Shown: positions 16,548-25,530, counted from the first letter of the stretch. The stretch is 64,000 nucleotides of DNA from CAYWWM01 sp965198025 (GCA_965198025.1 OZ240237.1:372001-436000); one strand, 5' to 3'. The notes: a model not told the origin generated them from the sequence alone. Program-made: numbers and translations.

Positions 16548-18863
16548 ATGCAGCACGTTTCCCACAAGCTGACCAACGCGTTTGAAGGGGCTCTCGCCGG
16601 CGGCGGCGACCCGGCAACCTCTCCGCTTTATGTCTTCGGACCCTTCTTGAAGCTGATCGTCGCGGCCGGGGTCGCCCGCGTGACCTTCGGCGCGAGCATA
16701 TGGTTGGTTGTCTTCACCGTGATAGCCGTTTCCGCCATGTACCGGCTCGTGATGAAGTGGGTTGTGGACGGCAGCGGTGGAAGCGGCTTGAATGAGGAGG
16801 AGTTCGGCGGCTGGGCGGTCAAGCTGAACGCCGGGATCACCTTTGCCGAGTACACGCTGACTTTCCTGGTGAGCATGGCCGCACTGGTGACCTTTCTGGC
16901 CGATCGTTTTCCCTTCATGAACGATACGTTCCTGAATATTCAGCCACGCACTGTGGTGGCCATTGTATTGACCTACATCACCGGCTGGCTGGTGAATCGC
17001 GGGCCGAAGACCGCCGCACGCGTGTTCGGTCCGGCAACAGCCGGAGTGCTGATCCTGCTGTGGGCGATGGTGATCGGCACGATCTGGCAGTTCGGATTTC
17101 AGCTGCCCAGCCTGGATCTGCAAGCCTTTACTCCGGAGTATCTTGGATTCACCCTCGGGGGTTACGCCCGCATCCTGGCGCTGATGACCGGCATAGAAGT
17201 GTTCGCCAATCTTGTCGCAGCCTATGGAGGCAATCCGGAAACGAAAAGCAGAAGGGCCTTTGGGAGCCTTGTGATCATCATGGGCACCACGTCCATCACC
17301 ATGCTCATTGTGGGTCCGGCCATCCTCGAGCTGTCCGATCCGGCCAACGAGCAGGTCTCGGTCTTTACACAGACCATGGACCAGATACTGCCTGCTCCCC
17401 TGCCGTATCTTGGAACGCTGGTGGGAGTGATCGTGCTTCTATCGGCTTCTGCAGCCAGCGCCCAGGGACTACAGAACCTCGCGCTGGGGTTGCGGTACCG
17501 GCACTACGTTCCCTCGCCCATCGGAGAACGCAACCGGTTCGACGTGGCCGATAAACCGGTGTGGGTGGAAGTAACTTTGGTTGCGGTGTGTTTTCTGTTC
17601 TTCGGCACAAGCGAGGAGACTTATCTGGCGATCTATGCGGCGGGGGTCTTTATCCTGCTGAGCATGACAGGATGGGCCGCCAGCAAGCGACTCATCCGCG
17701 AACTGAGAGCGGAGTTTTCGATTCGCCGGCTGCCCGTCCTGGCGGGAACAATCATGGCCGCCTTCCTGAGTTCGGCAGCCACGGTGATCATTTTCGAGGA
17801 ACGCTTCTATGAAGGGGCGTGGACGTACTTCGTTTTTCTGCCGATTCTCTACATCATCTTCACCTACTTCCGGCATCACTTGGGCCAGCCTACCTCGACC
17901 GGGGAAGCCCTCGGCCGTCTGACGGCGGAGCGCAAGTATCTGAAACCGTTCCAAAGGGAATCCTGGACCGAAAGCAAACCGTTTCAGAACATCTTCGTGG
18001 CTCTCGACGGCTCCGCCTTCGCCGAGAGGGCCCTTCCGCTCGCCCGCTTCCTGGGTCATTCCTATGCGGCGAAGGTGACGCTCGTTTCAGTGGACGAGAA
18101 CGAGAAACAGGGGATAGCGGCGGCCCCCCCGGCCGGTGCACCAGCGCAAACAGGGATCAGCGATCAAGAACAGTATTTGCGACAGGTGGTTTCACAGCTT
18201 CAAACCGACGGGCTTGAGGCCGATTATCAGATCAGCCAGGGCCAGGCGGCTGAAGAGATCAGTGCCCTTTCGTATCGTGGCGACCTGATTGTGATGAGCA
18301 CCCACGGGCGAGGGGGAATCCGACGCTGGTTCGCGGGCGAAAGCGTCGCCAAGGAGGTTGCCGAACGCACAGCCACTCCCTTGCTGCTGCTGAGACCGAC
18401 CGAGGACTGGAGGAGCTGGCGATCCACGCTGAGACGGATTCTGGTCCCTCTGGATGGATCGGAAATCGGCAGACCCGTCGTGCCCTATGTCAAAGCGCTG
18501 GCATCACACTTCGGGAGCCAGGTTCTGTTGTTATCGGTACCCGAAAGGCCGGAGTCGGATGCGTATGTTGTGGAGCTGGAACAATACCTGGAGAGCGTAG
18601 CCAACCTTCTGCGGGCATCGGGTCTGGAGGTCGAGACGGTGCTTGCCGGTTCCGAACCCGCACCGACGATCATTGAAATCAGCCAGTCCAGATCGGTAGA
18701 CATGATCATGATGGCAACCCATGGCAGGGGTGGTTTCGATCGCTTGATCATGGGAAGCGTGAGTGAGCGGGTGATGGAGGAGAGCCCGTATCCGGTTTTT
18801 CTGTTGCCCATCAAGGACCGCCGCTCGAAATTTCCATTCCCCCGAAGAAAATTGAAATCGTGA
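16548..18863 (+). CDS. APC-family amino acid permease fused to two universal stress protein domains
   Basis: A 771-residue protein from ATG 16548 (the frame is open further upstream, but those residues look non-coding). Residues about 1-440 contain roughly 11-12 membrane segments of an amino acid/polyamine permease. The C-terminal cytoplasmic part has two universal stress domains in tandem: the first starts IFVALDGSAFAERAL and ends near STHGRGGIRRWFAGESV; the second starts ILVPLDGSEIGRPVV and ends near ATHGRGGFDRLIMGSVSERV. The second keeps the canonical GRGG...GS ATP-binding motif; in the first, GES replaces GS. Such fusions are thought to let nucleotide binding control transport. Substrate unknown. 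Confidence 0.85.
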   Translation: MQHVSHKLTNAFEGALAGGGDPATSPLYVFGPFLKLIVAAGVARVTFGASIWLVVFTVIAVSAMYRLVMKWVVDGSGGSGLNEEEFGGWAVKLNAGITFAEYTLTFLVSMAALVTFLADRFPFMNDTFLNIQPRTVVAIVLTYITGWLVNRGPKTAARVFGPATAGVLILLWAMVIGTIWQFGFQLPSLDLQAFTPEYLGFTLGGYARILALMTGIEVFANLVAAYGGNPETKSRRAFGSLVIIMGTTSITMLIVGPAILELSDPANEQVSVFTQTMDQILPAPLPYLGTLVGVIVLLSASAASAQGLQNLALGLRYRHYVPSPIGERNRFDVADKPVWVEVTLVAVCFLFFGTSEETYLAIYAAGVFILLSMTGWAASKRLIRELRAEFSIRRLPVLAGTIMAAFLSSAATVIIFEERFYEGAWTYFVFLPILYIIFTYFRHHLGQPTSTGEALGRLTAERKYLKPFQRESWTESKPFQNIFVALDGSAFAERALPLARFLGHSYAAKVTLVSVDENEKQGIAAAPPAGAPAQTGISDQEQYLRQVVSQLQTDGLEADYQISQGQAAEEISALSYRGDLIVMSTHGRGGIRRWFAGESVAKEVAERTATPLLLLRPTEDWRSWRSTLRRILVPLDGSEIGRPVVPYVKALASHFGSQVLLLSVPERPESDAYVVELEQYLESVANLLRASGLEVETVLAGSEPAPTIIEISQSRSVDMIMMATHGRGGFDRLIMGSVSERVMEESPYPVFLLPIKDRRSKFPFPRRKLKS

Positions 18864-19061
18864 TGGTACGCTTTTGGGCTTGACTGCGAGGCTTCTTCTG
18901 CAGCCGTCAAGACCGGGATCCGACCAGCCCAGGAGAGTAAGGGCACCCTCCACCTGATACACGTCGATGAAATCCCTGTGGGAATTGAAGATGTGTTGCG
19001 TCCAGACGCCGATAACCGGGCGGTCCCAACACATCAACCGGCCGCGTCCGGAGGGGGCGCG

Positions 19062-20960
19062 CTACTGCTGGAGGCCCTCCGGGTCCGGCGGCGGCAGACC
19101 TACAGCGCGCAGCGCCTGGTCCAGCGCTCGTTCCGCCGCGCTGCCCGGAGCGAGATCCACTACCGCTTGGCGGAGGACCGCTGCGGCGATCGGCAACGAA
19201 GCCGCAGCAGGCATCAGGTCCCGCATCGCATGGAAGAAGATGCGCTCCATCTCCTCCCGGTTGGCTCCCCCGATGCCTTCGACCGTGATGCCGCTGTTGC
19301 GGTGCGTGCCGCCCTCGACGGCCAGATAGTACGCATGGCTCAGGATCAGCGAATTCCAATGCTCACCGCCATATCCGAAGTCATCGGCAGAGCCGATGTA
19401 CCGGCCATCGACGAATATAAAGCCGGAGTAGTCCCATAACTCGTCTTCGTCCAGAGTGAGGGCGAACTCGTAGCGGTCGCGGTAGACGTCCGGAAAAAAG
19501 CCGTTACGGAGCGACTTGGGGTCGCTCATGGAGCGAATGGGTCCGCTCTTCGTTTCGCCGCCCACGAGATAGTCGCCCGTGGCGCCTTGACTTTCATAGA
19601 AGAACTCGAGGGATTCGCCGAAGATGTCGGAGAAGGCTTCGTCGATGGCGCCGTCTCCCGAGTAGGCGAGGACAAAGCGGCCGTCGATACACCAAGCCGG
19701 AACCAGACCTTCTTCCGGCCCCTCCATTGTCTCGACAAAGCCGGGGAACCGCGCGGTGGCGCAGGTGTGGGTTTCGCCGTCGACGTCGGTGAAGCTTTCC
19801 GGACCGAGTCGCGCGTCCAGGGGGAAGGAATTGAAGAGGCCCATGGGGCTTCCGGTGCGATTGCTCACGGAGAAGTGCGTCACGCCGTGCATTAACTCGT
19901 GGCCAACGATATCGAGAAAGGTCAACGGGTCCTCGCTCGTCAGGTCGATAGACCGACCGAAACCGAACACGCCTCTGCCTTCGGGGCCAAACGGCGGGCG
20001 AGCAAAGAAGGCATTGTCCTCGTCAATATTGACCATGATGATCGTGCGTCCGTTGGCGCCGTCGATGCCTTCCCAACCGTGTCTGTGGGAGAAATAATCG
20101 TACGTCCAGCCACTGTAGACATGGGCGCCCACCACAGCCGGGTCGTCCCAGTCGTTATCGGCGTCGACCGCGACGTCGTCCGATGTCCAGGCCGGTTCGT
20201 CGGTCAGCAGCTGGAAGAGAAAACCGAGGATCAGACGCTCGGCACGCAAGAGGTTGAACCGGGTATCGAGAGTGACGAGTTCCCCCGGCCGCATCCGGTC
20301 GTATGCTACAAAGCCGGCGTCCCCCTGCGACGTGCTCAACTTCCTCCGTATACCCGTGGGGTCTGCGCCGGCCCCGACCGCCGACTGCGACTTGAAGGCA
20401 TGGACGCGGTGCAGGAGTTTGCCGTTGGCGGCGCCGACGAGATAGAAGTAACCGTCACTCATGGCGACTTGATAGGCCAGGACGTACGAGCCGTCCAGCC
20501 GCGGCAGTATACTCAGCGGCGGCTGCCGGTCGGCGACGAACTCTCCGCCGTGCATCACTTCGAGAAGCGAGGCGATCTCGGCCCCGGACAGAAGCGGCGT
20601 AGTATCCACGTCGATCCCCTGGTGCAAGGTACCGAACAGCGACACGGTGAGGCCGCTATCGTCGAGCTGCCGGGAGACGCCCCCGCCGTGCACGGGAATG
20701 CCCGCATGGTACTGCGCGAGATACTCGTGGGTACGGCCTTCCAGGGAGGCGTCGCTCCGGCGCGACATGACGACGAGGTTGCCGGCGCGCTCCATGCCGT
20801 GGACCGTCGCGTCCCACCGCCGCAACACGCCGGGGCCCATAGCTTGTCCGGCTGCGATGGAAACGATGTCGAGTTCCTGGGCCGTAGCGTCGTGCTCCGT
20901 TGCCATGAGTGCGATCCCGATGAGGGCCAGAGCGATAACGATTCGTGGAGCGATTCTCAT
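19062..20960 (-). CDS. Secreted M4-family (thermolysin-like) zinc metalloprotease
   Basis: A 632-residue preproenzyme: signal peptide (about residues 1-28), an FTP/PepSY-like propeptide region (about 60-190), then the catalytic domain with HELMHGVTH at 354-362 (zinc ligands His354 and His358, catalytic Glu355) and DEAFSD at 440-445, where Glu441 should be the third zinc ligand (NEAxSD in thermolysin). The 87 residues between HExxH and this Glu are far more than the 24 of thermolysin; the extra segment contains two Cys (400 and 424) that may form a disulfide. It likely degrades extracellular protein. It is adjacent to a beta-barrel gene on the same strand. Confidence 0.88.
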   Translation of the reverse strand: MRIAPRIVIALALIGIALMATEHDATAQELDIVSIAAGQAMGPGVLRRWDATVHGMERAGNLVVMSRRSDASLEGRTHEYLAQYHAGIPVHGGGVSRQLDDSGLTVSLFGTLHQGIDVDTTPLLSGAEIASLLEVMHGGEFVADRQPPLSILPRLDGSYVLAYQVAMSDGYFYLVGAANGKLLHRVHAFKSQSAVGAGADPTGIRRKLSTSQGDAGFVAYDRMRPGELVTLDTRFNLLRAERLILGFLFQLLTDEPAWTSDDVAVDADNDWDDPAVVGAHVYSGWTYDYFSHRHGWEGIDGANGRTIIMVNIDEDNAFFARPPFGPEGRGVFGFGRSIDLTSEDPLTFLDIVGHELMHGVTHFSVSNRTGSPMGLFNSFPLDARLGPESFTDVDGETHTCATARFPGFVETMEGPEEGLVPAWCIDGRFVLAYSGDGAIDEAFSDIFGESLEFFYESQGATGDYLVGGETKSGPIRSMSDPKSLRNGFFPDVYRDRYEFALTLDEDELWDYSGFIFVDGRYIGSADDFGYGGEHWNSLILSHAYYLAVEGGTHRNSGITVEGIGGANREEMERIFFHAMRDLMPAAASLPIAAAVLRQAVVDLAPGSAAERALDQALRAVGLPPPDPEGLQQ

Positions 20961-21022
20961 TTCGTGTCGGTCTCCTTAGAGTCAGGCTAACGAGTTTGCC
21001 GGTTCGCAGTGTGGAGGCGCAT

Positions 21023-21841
21023 TCAGAACCGCAAGCGCAGGCCCCCTGCCGTATGCAGCCCACCGGCCCTGGTGTCGAGTGTTCCGTTGCCAGCGGACGG
21101 AAGCTCCAACGTGGCCCGGCTGTAACGGGTGAACCAGCCGATACCGACGTGGGCAGTGAAGTACCAGGTGACGTCGGCTCCCACGTTGAATCCGATGGTC
21201 GAGCCGGATTCCCGGCCGGCGACCGCGCTGGAGAACGTAGCCGTGTCAAAGGGGTATGCGTGGGTGAAATTCACATCGGTGACCAGTTGCTGCTCCACGT
21301 TAAAGAACGTGGGTCCGGCAAAGCCCATTACCGTGAGCGAGTTCGTGACCGGCACCACCATGAGCGCCTGCAGGTGGACGGCCATCTCGCTGCGGGTGAG
21401 AGGCGACGAAACGCCCGAGATTGAGCGGTTGCGGTTGAAGAAGAGCGGGTGCGGCAGCTGCGCCGATACGCTGGCCGTTTCCTCGGAGTTGAACCACGAT
21501 ATGCCGGCGCCGAGCGCGAAGTGCGGCGCGACGCGCACGCCGCCGCTCACATCAAAGAGCGGCCCGGTCCTGTAGCGGTAGTCGCTCTCGAAGCGGGCCT
21601 GCTCCTGGGCCGCAGCCGCTGACAGGACCTCGCGGTACACGCCTCCTGATTCCGGAAAGACGACGCTTTCGGAGAAGTTGCCGGTCAGTGCTTGCAGTCC
21701 TCCGTTGATGCTAATGAACGTCCGCGCGTTCCCTGCGGTCTGTTGTGCGTGGGAGGGCGCGGCACCAGTCAGTGTCAGGACTGCGGCGGCCAGCCAGAGG
21801 GCCAGTGCCGCCGACGGTTGCGTGTTCGAATGTGTGGTCAT
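21023..21841 (-). CDS. Outer-membrane beta-barrel protein
   Basis: About 272 residues from ATG 21841, with a signal peptide ending near SHA-QQT (about residue 28) and repeated amphipathic strands with alternating aromatic residues, finishing in LRLRF with the C-terminal Phe typical of proteins inserted by the BAM complex. It resembles small OmpA/OmpW-like barrels of unknown function. The open frame runs further upstream to 22129, but those codons are an IS3 remnant in another role. It lies 62 bases upstream of the M4 protease gene on the same strand. Confidence 0.75.
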   Translation of the reverse strand: MTTHSNTQPSAALALWLAAAVLTLTGAAPSHAQQTAGNARTFISINGGLQALTGNFSESVVFPESGGVYREVLSAAAAQEQARFESDYRYRTGPLFDVSGGVRVAPHFALGAGISWFNSEETASVSAQLPHPLFFNRNRSISGVSSPLTRSEMAVHLQALMVVPVTNSLTVMGFAGPTFFNVEQQLVTDVNFTHAYPFDTATFSSAVAGRESGSTIGFNVGADVTWYFTAHVGIGWFTRYSRATLELPSAGNGTLDTRAGGLHTAGGLRLRF

Positions 21842-21892
21842 GAGCTTTCCTATGTTCAGTATGTTCAGAACGACCTGTTCGGACCGGCACCT

Positions 21893-22190
21893 GACGAGGC
21901 CGAAGTCTTGTACCGCAGAATCGAGACATATTACATCACCAATCGGGGGTTGAGAAACCGGGTTCCAGACAGGGGCATCGTCCCCCGGCGCCAGGGGTAC
22001 TATAGCCCAACGCGGCGTGCGGCCTGACCGTGTTGCGATCGAAGGGGCTTTGAGATTTCCCCGCCACAACATCCCATCCGACAACGTCTCGATCCCATCC
22101 CGACGGTCGATCCTCCGTGCCACCCGCATCGCCCAACACTCTCACGTGTATGCATCGATCCACGCCAGAATCGCTTTCTCGTCGCCGTCC
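21893..22190 (-). mobile_element. IS3-family transposase remnant
   Basis: On the minus strand, one frame reads AILAWIDAYT-stop-ECWAMRVARR and IDRRDGIETLSDGMLWRG, clearly the integrase core of IS3-type OrfB (D in WIDAYTREC is the first catalytic Asp, and the stop replaces the Arg). A different frame then gives DRNTVRPHAALGYSTPGAG, the OrfB C-terminus. The DNG and Glu catalytic parts are deleted, so it is dead. Its terminal about 85 bases match 14811-14898 in the same orientation. It fills the gap between the HlyD-like gene and the beta-barrel gene. Confidence 0.8.
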
Positions 22191-22201
22191 GGTCGAGTTG
22201 G

Positions 22202-23356
22202 TTACGGAGACGGGGCAGTGAGGATTTCGGCGTCGGCGGGCATGCCGGGTTTGAGCTCCTGGTCGGGATTCGGCAGGTCGATCTTGACGCGATAGACGAG
22301 CTTGACGCGCTCCTGCTGGGTCTGGACGTTGCGGGGCGTGAATTCGGCCTGGGACGAGAGGAACGAGATGCGGCCTTCGTAGGACTTGCCGGGATAGGTG
22401 TCGGCGGTGACATGGGCAGTCTGGCCGAGCTTGACGCGGCCGAGGTCGGTCTCGTTGATGAAGGAGCGAAGCCAGACGTTGGCCAGCTCGCCGACGGTGA
22501 CCACAGGAGTTCCGGCGGCGACGAATTCGCCCGGCTCGATGTTCTCGGAAAGAACGAAGCCGGTGAGCGGAGCAGAAACCACAGTGAAACTCAGGCGCGT
22601 TTCCGCGGCGGCGAGAGCCTGGCGGGCCTGCTCGAGACGCGCACGGGCCTGGGCGATCCGCTCGCGACGGGGACCGGCCCGGACGAGCGCAAGACGCGCG
22701 CCCGCTTGCTGGAGCGCGGCGCGGGCCTGCTCGATCTGTTCCTTGCGGGGTCCTTGGCGCACGAGGCTCAACTGCTGTCCGGCAGCACGCAACTGCTCGC
22801 GGGCCATATCGCGGCTCGACCGGACGGAGTCAAGAAGCTGGGAGGAAACGACGCCTTGCTCATGCAGCCGGCTGATGCGGCCGAATTCCGACTGCCAGCG
22901 GACCTGGTCGGCGCGAGCGCGCTCGACGGCGGCCTGGGCAGAGGCGATTTCCTCGGGGCGGGAACCGGCCTCCAGCTCGGCGAGACGGGCCTGGGCCTGG
23001 CGGACGGCGCCTTCGGCCTGGGCGATTTCTTCGGGGCGGGAGCCGGCTTCGAGCTCCGCCAGAACGGCCTCGGGGGCGGCGACCTCGGCACGGCGCAAGC
23101 CGACTTCACGGACCAACTCCGAGTCGTCGAGGCGCGCAACGACCTGACCAGCCTGGACGGTCTCGCCTTCGGCGACCAGACGCTCGATGACCCGGCCCGG
23201 GATCTTGAAACTGACCTCGGCTTCGGTGACTTCAATGTTACCGGAAACGCGGATGGCGCCGTCGGAGCTCGCCTGCGGGCGGCCGGAATAAAACAAGACT
23301 GCGCCTGCCGCAAGCAGGGCCACGATGACGAGCGATGCCAGAAGTCTATAGCTCAT
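22202..23356 (-). CDS. HlyD-family efflux adaptor, YbhG-like
   Basis: A 384-residue periplasmic adaptor: N-terminal membrane anchor (about residues 5-24), a biotinyl-lipoyl half (ISGNIEV...GRVIERLV.EGE.V.AGQVVARLD), a long coiled coil (about 85-260) built of repeats such as ELEAGSRPEEIAQAEGA, then the second lipoyl half and beta-barrel (APLTGFVLSENIEPGEFV). In YbhG-type systems this protein bridges ABC permeases and an outer-membrane channel. The expected ATPase and permease genes are not next to it but at 4882-9104 on the same strand and in the right order, with 13 kb between. Confidence 0.9.
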   Translation of the reverse strand: MSYRLLASLVIVALLAAGAVLFYSGRPQASSDGAIRVSGNIEVTEAEVSFKIPGRVIERLVAEGETVQAGQVVARLDDSELVREVGLRRAEVAAPEAVLAELEAGSRPEEIAQAEGAVRQAQARLAELEAGSRPEEIASAQAAVERARADQVRWQSEFGRISRLHEQGVVSSQLLDSVRSSRDMAREQLRAAGQQLSLVRQGPRKEQIEQARAALQQAGARLALVRAGPRRERIAQARARLEQARQALAAAETRLSFTVVSAPLTGFVLSENIEPGEFVAAGTPVVTVGELANVWLRSFINETDLGRVKLGQTAHVTADTYPGKSYEGRISFLSSQAEFTPRNVQTQQERVKLVYRVKIDLPNPDQELKPGMPADAEILTAPSP

Positions 23357-23507
23357 GGGCGGCTCATGGGCCTCAAGACCATATTAGCAGAAAGGTTTGC
23401 AGTGCCGGGTGTCCGGTGTCCCGGCGCGGCGGGGGAATGAATCGTTTCGGGGTGCGAAGCAGCTAGAATAGAGAACAAGGAACAGGATGGAGAGAGGGGG
23501 CACTGCC

Positions 23508-24212
23508 ATGATTCGGTTGCGGCGGGGTTCGGAACGAGGGAGATCGAAGCTCGGGTGGCTGGAGAGTTACTACACGTTTTCGTTTGACCGCTATTACGAC
23601 CCGGAGCACATGTCGTTCCGTCACCTGCGGGTGCTGAACGAAGACTGGGTCGAAGGCGGCAAAGGATTCCCGATGCATCCGCACCGGGACATGGAGATCA
23701 TCACGTACATCCTGAAAGGCGCACTGGAACACCGCGACAGCCTGGGGACCGGTTCGGTGATCCGGGCGGGCGAGGTGCAGCGCATGAGCGCAGGGCGGGG
23801 CATCACGCACAGCGAATTCAATGCGTCGCCAACGGAGCGGGTACACCTGCTGCAGATCTGGATCATGCCCGCGCGGCTGGGGCTCGATCCCGGCTACGAG
23901 CAGAAGGCGATTCCGATCCATGAGGCAAACGGCGCGCTGTGGTTGATCGCTGCGCCCGACGGGCGGGATTGCGCGGTGACGATCCATCAGGACGCGGAAG
24001 TCTACGCGGCACGGTTGCAAGGCGGCGCCGAGGCGACGCATCCTCTCAAGCCAGGGCGGCACGCCTGGGTACAGTTGGCGCGCGGCGGCGTGACGCTGAA
24101 CGGGGTAATAATGAAAGCGGGCGACGGAGCAGCCGTGAGCCAGGAAGAGGGAGTCCAGCTCAAGGCGGATCCGGGAGAAGGGGCGGAACTGCTGGTGTTT
24201 GACCTTTCGTGA
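23508..24212 (+). CDS. Pirin family protein
   Basis: About 234 residues from ATG 23508 (preceded by GAGAGGGGG); an upstream start at 23487 is possible. A bicupin with the pirin signature in the N-terminal cupin: GFPMHPHRDMEIITYIL and later GRGITHSEFN, giving the three His and a Glu that bind one metal. The YhhW-type members oxidise quercetin, others bind regulators or pyruvate dehydrogenase; which applies is not known. It is followed at 24325 by another cupin gene on the same strand. Confidence 0.9.
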   Translation: MIRLRRGSERGRSKLGWLESYYTFSFDRYYDPEHMSFRHLRVLNEDWVEGGKGFPMHPHRDMEIITYILKGALEHRDSLGTGSVIRAGEVQRMSAGRGITHSEFNASPTERVHLLQIWIMPARLGLDPGYEQKAIPIHEANGALWLIAAPDGRDCAVTIHQDAEVYAARLQGGAEATHPLKPGRHAWVQLARGGVTLNGVIMKAGDGAAVSQEEGVQLKADPGEGAELLVFDLS

Positions 24213-24255
24213 ACGAACGCGCCCGGAAAGCTGGGAGCGGGGCCAAAAGAAAGTG

Positions 24256-24297
24256 GAAGAGGGGATTCCCCGTCCCGGCGGTCCTCGGGATGACATA
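24256..24297 (+). repeat. Dispersed GATCCCTCGTC-type repeat, diverged
   Basis: GAAGAGGGGATTCCCCGTCCC to TCCTCGGGATGACAT, a diverged copy of the family, located in the 112 bases between pirin and the dioxygenase gene. Confidence 0.5.
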
Positions 24298-24324
24298 GCC
24301 ACACGAACAGCGAGGGAAATCGAA

Positions 24325-24852
24325 ATGGGCAGACTGGCGAGCATTGACTTGAAGCGCTGGATCGAGGAGAACCGGCAATGGCTGAAGCCGCCGGTGGGGA
24401 ACCGGCTGGTGTTCGAGGATGCAGAATTCATCGTGATGGTGGTCGGAGGTCCGAACGCGCGCAAGGACTATCACGTGGACGAGGGCGAGGAGTTCTTCTA
24501 TCAGGTTGAGGGAGACATTGTGCTCAAAGTGGTGGAAGACGGCAAGCCGCGTGACATCCCGATCCGGCAGGGGGAGATCTTCCTGCTGCCGCCGCGGATA
24601 CCGCATTCGCCGCAACGGCCTGCCAATACGACCGGCCTGGTCATCGAACGCAAGCGCGCTGAGGGCGAGCTGGACGGCTTCCAGTGGTACTGCGAGCGGT
24701 GCGGCACGAAGCTCTACGAAGAGTTTCTGCCCGTGACCGACATCGTGAAACAACTGCCGCCGATCTTCGAGCGCTTCTACGGGAACGAGCGGAATTCGAC
24801 GTGCAAGCAGTGCGGGACGAAGATGGAGAGGCCGGCAAGAAGTGGATCGTGA
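24325..24852 (+). CDS. nbaC: 3-hydroxyanthranilate 3,4-dioxygenase
   Basis: A 175-residue cupin from ATG 24325, preceded by CGAGGGA. The iron site DYHVDEGEEFFYQ (His and Glu ligands) and PPRIPHSPQRP (second His) are intact. The C-terminus has the extra rubredoxin-like iron site of bacterial enzymes, CERCG and CKQCG. The enzyme opens the ring of 3-hydroxyanthranilate in tryptophan catabolism or de novo quinolinate/NAD synthesis. No other kynurenine-pathway gene is seen in the window. Confidence 0.93.
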   Translation: MGRLASIDLKRWIEENRQWLKPPVGNRLVFEDAEFIVMVVGGPNARKDYHVDEGEEFFYQVEGDIVLKVVEDGKPRDIPIRQGEIFLLPPRIPHSPQRPANTTGLVIERKRAEGELDGFQWYCERCGTKLYEEFLPVTDIVKQLPPIFERFYGNERNSTCKQCGTKMERPARSGS

Positions 24853-24863
24853 TGCGTGGATCG

Positions 24864-24903
24864 CAAGAACAGATCCCTCGTCACTTCGTTCCTTGGGATG
24901 ACG
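24864..24903 (+). repeat. Dispersed GATCCCTCGTC repeat
   Basis: CAAGAACAGATCCCTCGTC to CCTTGGGATGACG, in the 59-base gap between two convergent genes. Confidence 0.65.
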
Positions 24904-24911
24904 CCGGAGTT

Positions 24912-25403
24912 CTACTGTTTGCCGAGGGTCTGGAGGACGACGACGGGGATGGATTGGGCGAGCAGGCGGCATTCGACTTCCGTGTCGCCGATGCGGTGGC
25001 CGAGCATGGCGGAAGCGAGTAGGCCGAAGGCGCGGGGATGGCGGCGGGCGTAGTCGCTGAACTCATGCCGGGCGCCTTCCTGCGAGAGGCGGACGGCCCG
25101 GGCCGCGAGACAGCGGCGAAAGCCGACGGCTATCAAGACATGCGGAGTCTTCAGAATGTTGCGAATCCAGTTGGCTTTTTCGCCCCAGCCGGAGGCGACG
25201 ACGTAACTGTCGGTGAGGGAATCGTGCCGGACGACTTCGAGCACGTTCTCGCGCGGCAGGCCGCTCTTGCGGCCCGTGTGCGTCAGCATGAGGAAACGCT
25301 CACCGAGCAAAAAGCCGAGGTGCAGGCGGTAAAACCAGAGCGGAAAGCGGCTGAGCGAGCGCCCGAATCCTTGCGGCGGCTTGTCTCCCAACGTGCGGGC
25401 CAT
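24912..25403 (-). CDS. Deazaflavin-dependent nitroreductase family protein (Ddn-like)
   Basis: A 163-residue split-barrel protein. LMLTHTGRKSGLPRENVLEVV and later GWGEKANWIRNI are the hallmark of the F420-dependent Ddn/DUF385 family (nitroreductase/quinone reductase). Members bind F420, FAD or heme, so cofactor use is uncertain without evidence for F420 synthesis. It stands alone on the minus strand. Confidence 0.82.
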   Translation of the reverse strand: MARTLGDKPPQGFGRSLSRFPLWFYRLHLGFLLGERFLMLTHTGRKSGLPRENVLEVVRHDSLTDSYVVASGWGEKANWIRNILKTPHVLIAVGFRRCLAARAVRLSQEGARHEFSDYARRHPRAFGLLASAMLGHRIGDTEVECRLLAQSIPVVVLQTLGKQ

Positions 25404-25488
25404 CGTTCCGTCCCCCCCTCCCTATAACGTATCCGAGAGAGCAGGCAGAAGCCAGGACTCAGAAGCCAGACGAAAGCAGGGGCCCCGC

Positions 25489-25530
25489 CGGGAAACGACA
25501 TTTCCATGTCGTTTCCCTCTTGGGGATGAC
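25489..25530 (+). repeat. Dispersed repeat with 12-base hairpin
   Basis: Contains a perfect inverted repeat GGGAAACGACAT / ATGTCGTTTCCC (25490-25501 and 25506-25517, loop TTCC) followed by CTTGGGGATGACAG. The same hairpin core is in the repeat at 15241-15320. Lies between two minus-strand genes. Confidence 0.65.

Noticed and set aside
19062..20990. Long plus-strand ORFs opposite the M4 protease and beta-barrel genes (e.g. 19899-20990)
   Set aside because: They are shadows of high-GC genes on the other strand; no homology and the minus-strand genes have clear motifs.
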